A stretch of DNA of 41,837 bases from Flavobacteriales bacterium (GTDB lineage: Bacteria; Bacteroidota; Bacteroidia; Flavobacteriales_D; JAHECK01), in NCBI GenBank assembly GCA_030591505.1, contig JAUVAY010000005.1:1-41837 (forward strand), given 5' to 3'. This document shows positions 25,044 through 32,820 of the stretch, piece after piece. Position numbers and translations under genes: made by a program. The notes under the pieces were generated by a model. It worked only from the letters and a program-made list of their open reading frames with translations, was not told the origin of the DNA and made no database searches. The first letter of the stretch is position 1, and each line of letters starts with the position of its first letter.

Positions 25044-26081
25044 TTACCCTTTCTTTCGCTTGATCTTTATAGGTCCGAATTTGAGCCCCTTCTTTTTACT
25101 GTTCTTAAATGGATTGGCTACTCGAAGAACTACATCATCATTAGAAGCTAGCAATTCCTCACCATCTTTTTGTTTTTTAAACCGAGGTCGCTTAAATTTA
25201 ATAATAGCATCCGATTCATTAGCTGGAACTAAAAACGCTTCTGTACTTGTAATTACTTCTTCTGGAGTGTCTGTATTTTCAGTAATTGAAATTTCATCTT
25301 CAATAGGAAGATCAACTATTTCTTCACTTGAATAGGGAGATTCAACTAGAGCTTCTTCCACCTTTACTTCTGCTAATTCTTCTGTATTGTCTATATATAT
25401 CGGAGTTTCACTTTTATACTTAATCGATTCCTTCTCTGCGTCTTTTTGGATAACACTTTTTTTAACAGGACTTGTTTCAGGAGTCTCATTTAGTTGGACA
25501 ATTAAATCCTCCTCAACTGTTTTTAGAGGCATTTCAATTTCTGATTGACGTTCTGTATAGCGCAGTGCTTTATTAGGTGCAGTGAATAGATAAATAGCCA
25601 ATGCTGAAAGGAATATAAAAATAGCTGCGACCCTCAAAAGTAAACGAGAAATAGGCATTGGAACAGCCTGTTTTAACTTGTTTTTATCAGCATAAATAAT
25701 ACTGTTGTCAGGATGATACTTAAGTACGCTTAACTGCTCAAAATCGATGAGTTTATCAGGATGGTTTTTTAGAAATGACTTTACTTCTGAAGCTTCATTC
25801 TCGCTAAGGTCATTTTCATGAAAAGCAATAAAATAATATTCATAATTATCCAGTGAAACAGGAGAGGAGAGAAGTGTTCCTTTTTTCAGATCAAGGTGTT
25901 CTTCTTTTGATAGACTTAGCTCAGGATCATAAGTAAATTCAGGCAAAGATTTTAATTCTTCAACAATGTCAGGGTTGATCTGCAAGAATAACTTAAATGC
26001 TTCACGATCTTCCATAGAAAGTGTTGCTTCGATATAATCGATGGCATATAATTCATAGTTATTGCGCGTGATCTTTTTCAT
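25044..26081 (-). CDS. membrane anti-sigma-like protein with duplicated N-terminal domain
   Basis: 345 residues with one TM segment (about 147-168). The cytoplasmic part is an internal duplication: residues 8-67 (NYELYAIDYIEATLS...) and 79-138 (NYEYYFIAFHENDLS...) align along their length, including the NPD/HPD, EL/QL and Y.PE/YHPD positions. The part after the TM is acidic and Thr/Pro-rich and ends in a basic patch (FKNSKKKGLKFGPIKIKRKKG). The gene overlaps the ECF sigma gene by four bases (ATGA), the usual sigma/anti-sigma order, so it probably binds that sigma factor. The zinc HxxxCxxC motif of ZAS anti-sigma factors is absent. Ligand and release mechanism are not evident. Confidence 0.72.
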   Translation of the reverse strand: MKKITRNNYELYAIDYIEATLSMEDREAFKLFLQINPDIVEELKSLPEFTYDPELSLSKEEHLDLKKGTLLSSPVSLDNYEYYFIAFHENDLSENEASEVKSFLKNHPDKLIDFEQLSVLKYHPDNSIIYADKNKLKQAVPMPISRLLLRVAAIFIFLSALAIYLFTAPNKALRYTERQSEIEMPLKTVEEDLIVQLNETPETSPVKKSVIQKDAEKESIKYKSETPIYIDNTEELAEVKVEEALVESPYSSEEIVDLPIEDEISITENTDTPEEVITSTEAFLVPANESDAIIKFKRPRFKKQKDGEELLASNDDVVLRVANPFKNSKKKGLKFGPIKIKRKKG

Positions 26082-26557
26082 ACTAATAAATGAGGGTCAC
26101 CAATGAATTTTTTAAGGGCTATTCGTGCTCGGTAGATATACACCTTGACTTGTGACTCACTTAATTCCAAGATCTCACCGATCTCTAAATAGCTATATCC
26201 TTCATAATCTCTTAGCAGTATGGCCGAACGTTGAACTTCCGGCAAGGTTTCCAGGCCTTTATCAAGCCAATACTTAAGGTCATTATAAGAAGAAGAATGA
26301 CTCTCTTGTGGAAGCTCATCCACTTTTTTCTCAAACTTTCTTTTTCTTATAATATCGATCATCGTACGGTAAGCCGTTTTAAAGAGCCATGATTTTACTT
26401 TTAGGTATTCGACTGTGTCTACACGCTCCCACAATTTCATATAACTCTCTTGCACAATGTCCTTGGCAAGTTCATCATCTCTTATTTGCTTCACTATGTA
26501 CCGATAGATGTAATCAGAAAACTGATCTACACTTCGATTGAACTCGAATACTTCCAT
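26078..26557 (-). CDS. ECF-type RNA polymerase sigma factor
   Basis: 159 residues. Region 2 (about 10-75) contains DDELAKDIVQESYMKLWERVD and the -10-reading helix VKSWLFKTAYRTMIDIIRKRK. Region 4 (about 103-155) contains LPEVQRSAILLRDYEGYSYLEIGEILELSESQVKVYIYRARIALKK, a clear sigma-70 region 4 HTH. There is no region 1.1 or 3, as in ECF factors. It should direct RNA polymerase to a small regulon under control of the coupled membrane protein downstream. Start ATG at 26557. No TAnnTTTG box was seen just upstream, in line with possible autoregulation from an unknown promoter type. Confidence 0.93.
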   Translation of the reverse strand: MEVFEFNRSVDQFSDYIYRYIVKQIRDDELAKDIVQESYMKLWERVDTVEYLKVKSWLFKTAYRTMIDIIRKRKFEKKVDELPQESHSSSYNDLKYWLDKGLETLPEVQRSAILLRDYEGYSYLEIGEILELSESQVKVYIYRARIALKKFIGDPHLLV

Positions 26558-26744
26558 GTATAATTATACCATACACTAAACTGACGTTTAAGGTCGCAAT
26601 TAAGTTACAATAAAGAAAATGATTTTTAAACGTGAAGACATTTACTCCTTCTTATTTCCAGAAATTAGTTCTGAATAAATAATGTTAAAAGCATTTGTAT
26701 AAAGTGCTATTTGTTAAAATTATAGCCTAACCCAACCCTCTAAA

Positions 26745-26788
26745 ATGACCAATGTCATAGAATGTTTAAGCGGCTTGCTTTAAATTTA
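26745..26788 (+). promoter_or_regulatory. Crp/Fnr-type site plus -7 box before exported protein gene
   Basis: ATGAC-CAAT-GTCAT (26745-26758) is a perfect dyad of 5-base half-sites around a 4-base spacer, the Crp/Fnr geometry. A near-consensus -7 box TAAATTTA (26781-26788; last base A instead of G) begins 29.5 bases from its centre, placing the site at about -41.5 from a start near 26793. The half-sites are the same as in the nirK site. Confidence 0.5.
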
Positions 26789-26817
26789 ATTGTACTAATA
26801 TTTAAAACAAAATAGTC

Positions 26818-27285
26818 ATGAAATCAATATTCAAGGTATTAAAATTTACCATAATTATTATTCTCGGATCATTCATCTTTATTTCTAGTGATTGTTCCAA
26901 AGTTGAGACATCTGATCCTTGTGATGATACTGTTCGCCCTTTAATAGAGGCATCCTTTAATCTAAAAGTTCAAATAGAATATTCAGATGGCGTACCCTAC
27001 GAAGGCACGGTTAAATATATTATTTGGAAAAATTATTGTGGTGGCCAAGAAAGTGGTCGTTTCACCAAATTGGGAAACACCAATGCAAGCGGATATTGGA
27101 ATTCATCCTATATCTACACTTATAAATTTGAGAATACGGAGGATAAAGTACAAGTAAATTTTTTAATGGAAAGTGGAAATTTAGGAAGTACAACCTATGA
27201 CTTATATTATTACGCAGAGATTGAAAATGACAATTTTATAGATAAAACGTACGGTATAACACTACCTTTTGCATCTACAGATTAA
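26818..27285 (+). CDS. hypothetical exported protein
   Basis: 155 residues; family not recognised. A hydrophobic N-terminal signal (about 7-24) is followed by SSDCSK; C26 could be lipidated although Asp at -1 is atypical. A second Cys (in SDPCDD) and a third (NYCGG) are present. The rest is rich in Tyr, Asn and beta-type alternation (VQIEYSDGVPYEGTVKYIIW, then DLYYYAEIENDNF), suggesting a small periplasmic or surface beta-sandwich. It is divergent from the sigma factor gene. A Crp/Fnr-type site at about -41.5 suggests it is induced under the same conditions as nirK. Confidence 0.7.
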   Translation: MKSIFKVLKFTIIIILGSFIFISSDCSKVETSDPCDDTVRPLIEASFNLKVQIEYSDGVPYEGTVKYIIWKNYCGGQESGRFTKLGNTNASGYWNSSYIYTYKFENTEDKVQVNFLMESGNLGSTTYDLYYYAEIENDNFIDKTYGITLPFASTD

Positions 27286-27449
27286 GTATATACACAAAAT
27301 TTTATGAATTGTGATCCTTCTAACTTTACCCGTTTTAAGATAAGGTAACAATTAAGATTATTTCTTAGAATGTAAAAGAATCAAGAGATATTTCTGGGTC
27401 ATTTTATTTACTATTATTTTAATTTATATAGCGAATTAATAAATAAGTC

Positions 27450-27457
27450 TATTTTTG
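27450..27457 (+). promoter_or_regulatory. candidate -7 box of the T9SS cargo gene
   Basis: TATTTTTG, exact TAnnTTTG match, 31 bases before the ATG at 27489. No clear -33 element. Confidence 0.4.
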
Positions 27458-27488
27458 AGTTTGAATATTTATAGGACCTATTGATACA

Positions 27489-30167
27489 ATGAGAATACAT
27501 TTTTTTGTTACGGCATTTTTTAGCCTTTTATGTGGTCTTTTAACTGCTCAAGTACTCGACCCATACTTTGGAATAAATGGATTTGTAAAGGAAAACATTG
27601 AAGGCTATGATAATGGACGTGCGGTTTTTATTCAAGACGATAATAAAATAATTTCTATTGGATCTACAGCGGCACACCCTCTTTATGCTGATGATTTTGT
27701 TGCCATTATCAGGTATAACTATGATGGAAGTTTAGATTCGACTTTTGGAGATAGTGGAATTACTAAATTAGGTGTATTCAATTATTCCCAGACCTTTTTT
27801 TATGATTTTGGATTTCAGTCAGACCAGAAAATGATTCTTGGGGGGCAGTATTCCACAAATCGCTTTATTCTTCGATATAATATAGATGGAAGTCTGGATA
27901 CAAATTTTATTAATGGGGGATTATCGCAAATTCTTGATGATGGTTACTATAAAGATTATTACACATTTGAAATTAAAGACAATGATCAGATTATGATCTT
28001 GCGTAAATTCCAAGAGACTTATTATGATGAATATACCTATAGTACGATGCGATTTACAGCAGACGGGTATTTGGATAGTTTATATAGTATAAATGGTAGC
28101 GTTCCAATTGATTTGGATACTAATTATCAGTATACATTAGGGAATTTCACCTTAATTCCAAATGGAAAAATGCTAGTAAATGGAAAGAGGACTGGTCAAG
28201 ATGAGTGGGGTAGTGAAATAAATGAATTTATTCTTCTTCAATTAAATGAAGACGGTAGCATCGATAGTTCTTTTGCAAGCAATGGAATTTTCATTGGGAA
28301 TATTTTGGCATTATCTGATATGGAAGTCCATACAGATGGAAAAATTGTGTGCGTGGGAACTACCGGACTAAATCCGCAAGGAACAACTGGAGCTATGGCT
28401 ATTTGCAGGTTCAATTCCAATGGAAGTATCGACAGTACTTTTAGCTTTGATGGACATACAATTTTAGGTATCGGTGTTTATGCCGATTATGCTAATGCAG
28501 TGAGTATACAAAATGATGGAAAAATTATTGTAGGTGGAAGCTACTTTAATTTTTATGGAGGTTCTGTCACAGACTGTGTTATTGCTCGTTTTATGCAGGA
28601 CGGAAGCTTGGATCAAAGTTTTGGAGAAGGGGGAGTCTTTAAGATGACATTGTCATACGGAACAGATAGAATTACCGAAATGACCTTACAGCAAGGGAAT
28701 CAAATTGTATTTATAGGCTCTGCTAATTACCAAAATTTTGATATTATTACTGGTCGGGTATATTTGGAGGATTTATACCTGAGTCCGGATACTATAATTT
28801 GCCAGGGAGATCTAGCCTACCTCACTGCACATTCTGATTCTTTAGTTATTGCCTGGGCTACGATTGATGAACCAGGTGTTTTGCTTTCTTATGAATCCTT
28901 TTTAAGCATTTCTCCTGAGCTTACTACAACTTATTTTGCCTACACAAATACCGATACAGCCTATGTAACAGTGCATATTTTGCAAGCTCCTTCATTTAAT
29001 TTGGCTGAGGATAGCTCCTTGTGCCAGGGAGATGTTTATTTGATTGATGCCAACTATGCAAATGCTACTTATTTGTGGCAGGATTCTTCAAGCAACTCAA
29101 CTTTTAGTGCAACTCAAAGTGGAATTTATTATGTTGATATCAGTAATAGTTGTGGAATTTCAAGAGATAGTATTAGTCTGATATTTAATCCCTTGCCAGA
29201 AATAAACTTAGGAGAGGATCTTTATTTATGTGAAGGGGAGAGTTATACGCTCGATGCTTACTTAATTTATGCGACATATAGTTGGCAAGATTCCACTATT
29301 AATTCAAGTTTTAATGTAGAAGAAGGTGGTGAATTCTGGGTTGAGTTGAGTTTAAATAGCTGCACATTCAGGGATTCTATAGCTGTTTATTATGCGATGA
29401 ATAGCGCTTCCTATATTGAAGTTTCTGCTTGTGATAGTTTTATATCCCCGAGCGGAAATTACAGCTATTTCGAAAGTGGAGTATATTCCGATACCCTTTC
29501 GAATGTTGCTAATTGTGATTCAGTAGTTACAATAGATTTGATTATAAACTACAGTAGTATTACTAACATTATTGAGCAGGCTTGCGAAAGCTATACTGAC
29601 CCAAATGGGGATATTTATTATCTATCTGGTGTATATGAAGTCTATCTTCAAAGTGAATTTGGATGCGATAGCTTAGTGAATATAGATCTAAGCATTACTA
29701 ATCTGGACCTAAGTGTAAGTCAGGTTGGACTTTCACTTAATTCAAATCAAGGTGATGCAACATACCAGTGGTTGGATTGCAATAATAATTATGCTGAAAT
29801 AGATGGAGCCAATGATCAAGACTTTATCGTTACAGAAAATGGTTCTTATGCAGTTGAGATAGAAAATAATGGATGTGTGGATACTTCGGTCTGTGTTATA
29901 ATAGCGAATGTTGGTATTAGCGAAAACACTTTATTTTCTAATGTATCTGTCTATCCAAATCCTAACTATGGCTTATTAACTATTGATCTTGGTGATTTAT
30001 CTGAAGTATCGATAAAACTGATGAGTATTGATGGAAAGGTGATTTATAAAAAAGAAAATATTAGTGGGCCCTCGTATCAATTTGAGATGAATGCAAAAGC
30101 GGGTGTTTATATCCTTGAGATTAGTTCTGGAAATACGAAGCAGAATTACAAAGTAGTAAAAAGGTAA
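27489..30167 (+). CDS. secreted delta-60-repeat protein with T9SS type A sorting domain
   Basis: 892 residues. A signal peptide (about 1-20) is followed by a series of delta-60 repeats (about 25-430) recognised by recurring DGSLDSTFGDSGI-like ends (DGSLDTNF, DGSIDSSFASNGIF, DGSLDQSFGEGGVF), which are expected to form a beta-propeller-like fold. Next come two tandem ~70-residue Ig/PKD-like modules starting LCQGD/LCEGE and containing YLWQDSS / YSWQDST (about 500-640), further Cys-rich repeats, and a C-terminal sorting domain (about 810-892: SVYPNPNYGLLTIDL ... AGVYILEISSGNTKQNYKVVKR). The sorting domain sends it through the type IX system to the cell surface or medium. Its biochemical activity is unknown. 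Confidence 0.9.
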   Translation: MRIHFFVTAFFSLLCGLLTAQVLDPYFGINGFVKENIEGYDNGRAVFIQDDNKIISIGSTAAHPLYADDFVAIIRYNYDGSLDSTFGDSGITKLGVFNYSQTFFYDFGFQSDQKMILGGQYSTNRFILRYNIDGSLDTNFINGGLSQILDDGYYKDYYTFEIKDNDQIMILRKFQETYYDEYTYSTMRFTADGYLDSLYSINGSVPIDLDTNYQYTLGNFTLIPNGKMLVNGKRTGQDEWGSEINEFILLQLNEDGSIDSSFASNGIFIGNILALSDMEVHTDGKIVCVGTTGLNPQGTTGAMAICRFNSNGSIDSTFSFDGHTILGIGVYADYANAVSIQNDGKIIVGGSYFNFYGGSVTDCVIARFMQDGSLDQSFGEGGVFKMTLSYGTDRITEMTLQQGNQIVFIGSANYQNFDIITGRVYLEDLYLSPDTIICQGDLAYLTAHSDSLVIAWATIDEPGVLLSYESFLSISPELTTTYFAYTNTDTAYVTVHILQAPSFNLAEDSSLCQGDVYLIDANYANATYLWQDSSSNSTFSATQSGIYYVDISNSCGISRDSISLIFNPLPEINLGEDLYLCEGESYTLDAYLIYATYSWQDSTINSSFNVEEGGEFWVELSLNSCTFRDSIAVYYAMNSASYIEVSACDSFISPSGNYSYFESGVYSDTLSNVANCDSVVTIDLIINYSSITNIIEQACESYTDPNGDIYYLSGVYEVYLQSEFGCDSLVNIDLSITNLDLSVSQVGLSLNSNQGDATYQWLDCNNNYAEIDGANDQDFIVTENGSYAVEIENNGCVDTSVCVIIANVGISENTLFSNVSVYPNPNYGLLTIDLGDLSEVSIKLMSIDGKVIYKKENISGPSYQFEMNAKAGVYILEISSGNTKQNYKVVKR

Positions 30168-30199
30168 TTTTTTACACAGTACAAGTTGCCAAGGTTTTA

Positions 30200-30207
30200 T
30201 AGTTTTG
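30200..30207 (+). promoter_or_regulatory. candidate -7 box of small exported peptide gene
   Basis: TAGTTTTG fits TAnnTTTG and lies 26 bases before the ATG at 30234. Confidence 0.35.
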
Positions 30208-30233
30208 CCAATTCCATATAATTATTAAAAAAG

Positions 30234-30401
30234 ATGAAAAAATTCTCAACCCTATTCTCCATTTTAGTATTAACGACATTCATTTTTTCATTCTCGAATT
30301 GTAGAACAAGATCCGGCACGCGAAAAACGAAGGCAAGACGTGATATTGAGTATCAGCAGAAAAAAATAGACCAGGATAGAGAGGAAAGGGGGATTAATTA
30401 A
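30234..30401 (+). CDS. small exported peptide, 55 residues
   Basis: ATG at 30234 to TAA at 30399-30401. The product starts MKKFSTLFSILVLTTFIFSF, a hydrophobic export signal, and then SNC (C23), a plausible though not classic lipoprotein cysteine. The mature part is about 32 residues, highly charged, first basic (RTRSGTRKTKARRD) then mixed (QQKKIDQDREERGIN). It is typical of small Bacteroidota lipoproteins of unknown role. Support comes from the signal/charge layout and the -7 box upstream; coding is likely but not certain. It is separate from the T9SS cargo gene, 66 bases away. Confidence 0.6.
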   Translation: MKKFSTLFSILVLTTFIFSFSNCRTRSGTRKTKARRDIEYQQKKIDQDREERGIN

Positions 30402-30561
30402 GTAGTTCAGCGCGATAGGTTAATTAAAGAATTGCTAGTAAATCCAAAACATACACATCTTTAAAGTATAATGTAATATACCTAGTTGTAGTATAATCGC
30501 ATTAATGTATAAAATATTATACATTATATCGTATATTTACTATATCTTTAAATAGAGTAGT
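30402..30561. promoter_or_regulatory. hipBA control region with inverted-repeat operator
   Basis: A perfect inverted repeat TAATGTATA (30503-30511) / TATACATTA (30518-30526) with a 6-base centre lies 36 bases before the hipB start. Several gtataat words surround it (about 30463, 30491). HipB antitoxins bind such dyads and repress their own operon. No exact TAnnTTTG box is seen; TATATTTA (about 30532-30539) misses the last base. Confidence 0.55.
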
Positions 30562-30891
30562 ATGAGTTTTATAAATAAAACAGACGAACAGCTTTTACTT
30601 GAGATAACTAGACGCATTAAGCAAAAAAGGCTAAATCAGAATATAACTCAAGGAGATTTGGCATCACGTTCTGGCTTACATGTACAAACAATTAAAAATT
30701 TCGAATCGGGAAAAGGCAGTAAGTTATTAACCTTGATTCAACTTTTACGTGCATTTGGTGAATTGGAATCCTTGGATAAGTTATTGCCTGAACCTGGAAT
30801 TAGTCCGATTGAATTATTGAAATTAAAAGGTAAGGAGCGAGAAAGAGCTTCAGGAAAGGCTGATTCCACTAAAGATGAAGTAAAATGGTAG
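30562..30891 (+). CDS. hipB: HipB-like antitoxin, XRE-family DNA-binding protein
   Basis: 109 residues. Cro/C1-type HTH (about 12-68): LLLEITRRIKQKRLNQNITQ, then GDLASRSGLHVQTIKNFESG with the recognition helix, then LLTLIQLLRAFGELESLDKLLP. The C-terminal ~35 residues are charged and probably flexible (KGKERERASGKADSTKDEVKW). In HipBA systems HipB neutralises the HipA kinase and represses the operon. The start ATG follows the operator region. The stop overlaps the hipA start by 7 bases, the usual tight coupling. Confidence 0.88.
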   Translation: MSFINKTDEQLLLEITRRIKQKRLNQNITQGDLASRSGLHVQTIKNFESGKGSKLLTLIQLLRAFGELESLDKLLPEPGISPIELLKLKGKERERASGKADSTKDEVKW

Positions 30892-32177
30892 ATGTAGCCA
30901 AAATTAGTTTATGGGGTAAAGAGGTAGGAGCCTTAAGTTGGGATAAACGCCATAATTTTGGAGCTTTTGAGTTTTTTCCGAGTTTTATTGAAAGTGGATT
31001 AGACATATCCCCGATACATCTTCCAATAGTTAATTCTAAGGGGAAAATCTTCAGTTTTCCAAATTTAAATGAAGATACCTTTAAGGGCTTGCCGGGAATG
31101 TTTTCAGATGTTTTACCTGATGATTTTGGAAATAGATTGATCAATCGCATGCTCTCAATTAAGAGTATCAGTAAAGATAATTTCACACCATTAGATCGTC
31201 TGTGTTATATAGGAAGTCGTGCAATGGGAGCTTTGCAGTTTGAACCAGAAATAGGGTCTCGAGCACAACAGTCCACAAAAATTGAAATAAGCAACTTAGT
31301 TGAGATATCTCAAATTATCTTAAATGAACGCGAAAATATGCAGCTTAATATTGATAAAACGAATGATTTGAATGAGCTGATAAAAGTGGGGTCATCTGCC
31401 GGTGGACAAAGAGCAAAAGCTATTATAGCCTATAATCCTTTAAGTCATGAAATTAGATCAGGTCAAACTACAATGCCCGATGGCTATGAACATTACATTA
31501 TTAAATTTGATGGTGTAAACAATGCCCAGCTTTCAGATCCTGAGGGATATGGTAGAATTGAATATGCCTATTATTTAATGGCGTTAGATTGTGGTATAAA
31601 TATGATGCCTTCTAAGTTATATGAAGAAAATGGAAGAGCTCATTTTATGACGAAGCGATTTGATAGAACGGATAATGATGAAAAAATCCATATGCAAACA
31701 CTTTGTTCCTTAGCTCATTTCGACTATAAAAAACCACGAGTATATAGTTATGAAGATGCATTTATGCTAATGAGACAATTAAAACTGCCACATAAAGAAG
31801 CAATTGATTTATTTGATAGAATGGTTTTTAATAGTGTAGCAAGAAATCAGGATGATCATACAAAAAACATTTCCTTTTTAATGGATCAAAGTGGAGTTTG
31901 GAGACTTTCACCGGCTTACGATGTTACTTATAGTTACAATCCAACAGGTATATGGACAAGTAGTCATCAAATGCTTATCAATGGAAAGAGTGAACAAATT
32001 GAGCGTGAAGACCTGCTTGAAGTTGCAAAAAAGATAAATTATAAAAAAGGAGCGGAAAGTATTGATCGAATTATTGGAGTTATTTCAAATTGGGAGATGT
32101 ATGCAAACAATGCAGGGATCTCTACAAAACAATCGACTAAACTGGGAAAAGCTTTTCGCTTGGATTTAGAGAAATAG
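30885..32177 (+). CDS. hipA: HipA-like serine/threonine kinase toxin
   Basis: 430 residues, full length against E. coli HipA (440). N-terminal subdomain 1 (about 1-105) has FPSFIESGLDISPIHLP and FSDVLPDDFGNRLINR. The Ser-Gly loop GSSAGGQRAK (169-178) matches the E. coli loop with autophosphorylated Ser150, so S170 is the likely equivalent. Catalytic NQDDHTKN (321-328) puts D323 at the place of D309, and SPAYDV puts D346 at the place of D332, so the kinase should be active. E. coli HipA phosphorylates GltX and induces persistence; the target here is unknown. It overlaps hipB by 7 bases. tRNA-Arg remnants and the tRNA gene lie just downstream. Confidence 0.9.
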   Translation: MVDVAKISLWGKEVGALSWDKRHNFGAFEFFPSFIESGLDISPIHLPIVNSKGKIFSFPNLNEDTFKGLPGMFSDVLPDDFGNRLINRMLSIKSISKDNFTPLDRLCYIGSRAMGALQFEPEIGSRAQQSTKIEISNLVEISQIILNERENMQLNIDKTNDLNELIKVGSSAGGQRAKAIIAYNPLSHEIRSGQTTMPDGYEHYIIKFDGVNNAQLSDPEGYGRIEYAYYLMALDCGINMMPSKLYEENGRAHFMTKRFDRTDNDEKIHMQTLCSLAHFDYKKPRVYSYEDAFMLMRQLKLPHKEAIDLFDRMVFNSVARNQDDHTKNISFLMDQSGVWRLSPAYDVTYSYNPTGIWTSSHQMLINGKSEQIEREDLLEVAKKINYKKGAESIDRIIGVISNWEMYANNAGISTKQSTKLGKAFRLDLEK

Positions 32178-32250
32178 AAATATTCTTGGAGAATGAGGAA
32201 TTCTTCCCTGAAAAAAACCAAAATCGCTTCGCGATGGACTTGATCATCAA

Positions 32251-32280
32251 GTGACCCCGAAGAGATTGCCTACGGCGATC
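32251..32280. repeat. tRNA-Arg 3'-end remnant, copy 1
   Basis: The first 17 bases (gtgaccccgaagagatt) are identical to the 3' end of the tRNA-Arg gene at 32583-32599. All 30 bases are identical to copy 2 at 32410-32439. A small ATCGC-ttc-GCGAT hairpin lies beyond it (32223-32235). Confidence 0.75.
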
Positions 32281-32346
32281 TATAATACGTCCAAGGTCGA
32301 AATCAAATATTAAGTTGCTATCACAACTTTATTTTCAGCGCACAAA

Positions 32347-32372
32347 AAAAGGGAAAGTAAACTTTCCCTTTT
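32347..32372 (-). terminator. hairpin terminator following remnant copy 2
   Basis: An 11-bp perfect stem AAAAGGGAAAG / CTTTCCCTTTT with a 4-base loop. On the - strand it runs into a T7 tract (A-run 32344-32350 on +). It may also stop hipA transcripts coming from the left. Confidence 0.75.
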
Positions 32373-32409
32373 CTATGCTTTTGAAAATCTCTTTATATTT
32401 GATTCTCTG

Positions 32410-32439
32410 GTGACCCCGAAGAGATTGCCTACGGCGATC
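32410..32439. repeat. tRNA-Arg 3'-end remnant, copy 2
   Basis: 30 bases identical to copy 1; its first 17 match the tRNA-Arg 3' end. After the match all similarity to the tRNA body is lost (gcctacggcgatc instead of the T-loop sequence). A further 8-bp hairpin AAAAGCAT-ttc-ATGCTTTT stands at 32473-32491. Confidence 0.75.
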
Positions 32440-32543
32440 GCATTGCGCTCCGAAGTCTATAATAAAAGCCTCAAAAGCATTTCATGCTTTTCCCTTTTTT
32501 AGTCCCCAAATATTTACAAGCGAGCTTGCCATATTTTGGAACT

Positions 32544-32569
32544 AAAAAAACCCGAACTTTCGTTCAGGC
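32544..32569 (-). terminator. terminator of tRNA-Arg
   Basis: On the - strand: CCTGAAC-gaaa-GTTCGGG (32569 down to 32551) followed by a run of seven T, starting 15 bases after the tRNA 3' end. Confidence 0.8.
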
Positions 32570-32583
32570 TTTTATCACTTTAG

Positions 32584-32657
32584 TGACCCCGAAGAGATTC
32601 GAACTCCTAACCTCCTGATCCGTAATCAGGTGCACTATCCAGTTATGCTACGGGGCC
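32584..32657 (-). tRNA. tRNA-Arg (anticodon ACG)
   Basis: A 74-base cloverleaf read on the - strand: acceptor GGCCCCG / CGGGGTC with discriminator A, D-arm GCAT...GTGC, anticodon stem CCTGA / TCAGG with loop TTACGGA (anticodon ACG), 5-base variable loop AGGTT, T-arm AGGAG-TTCGAAT-CTCTT. One G-U pair stands in the acceptor (position 2-71). CCA is not encoded. The anticodon A34 is normally deaminated to inosine by TadA, so it would read CGU, CGC and CGA. It is flanked by a promoter box upstream and a terminator downstream, so it is probably functional. Confidence 0.95.
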
Positions 32658-32719
32658 ATTTTGTTGAAAAGCACTTTCTTATTCTACTTTTAGAAATAAG
32701 TACTTTTCTAAATCGGGCG

Positions 32720-32727
32720 CAAATATA
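32720..32727 (-). promoter_or_regulatory. -7 box of tRNA-Arg
   Basis: On the - strand TATATTTG (32727 down to 32720) is an exact -7 match, giving a leader of about 55 bases. The leader contains an imperfect hairpin (arms gaaaagcacttt / aagtacttttc, about 32665-32708). Confidence 0.45.
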
Positions 32728-32800
32728 TAATTATTTATAGAATGAGAAGCAATACTTTTCGAAAAATGAATAGGTAGCTAAACAAGTAAACTTCATTATA

Positions 32801-32820
32801 ATAGTATCATATGATACTAT
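32801..32820. promoter_or_regulatory. perfect 20-bp palindrome in tRNA-sco spacer
   Basis: ATAGTATCATATGATACTAT is its own reverse complement. It lies in the 313-bp spacer between the tRNA and the end of the sco gene, about 75 bases upstream of the tRNA -7 box. The rest of the spacer is AT-rich, apart from a repeat-like stretch (ccgaagcgaagcgtagga, about 32890). It looks like a dimeric regulator site; which protein binds is unknown. Confidence 0.5.

Noticed and set aside
32238-32251. TTGATCATCAA near hipA considered as an FNR site
   Set aside because: Half-sites are separated by only 3 bases instead of 6 (TTGA-N6-TCAA), and no start codon is near.
30402-32583. hipBA-tRNA region considered as a complete integrative element
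   Set aside because: No integrase, excisionase, conjugation or phage gene, and only short repeats of the tRNA end; at most a remnant.
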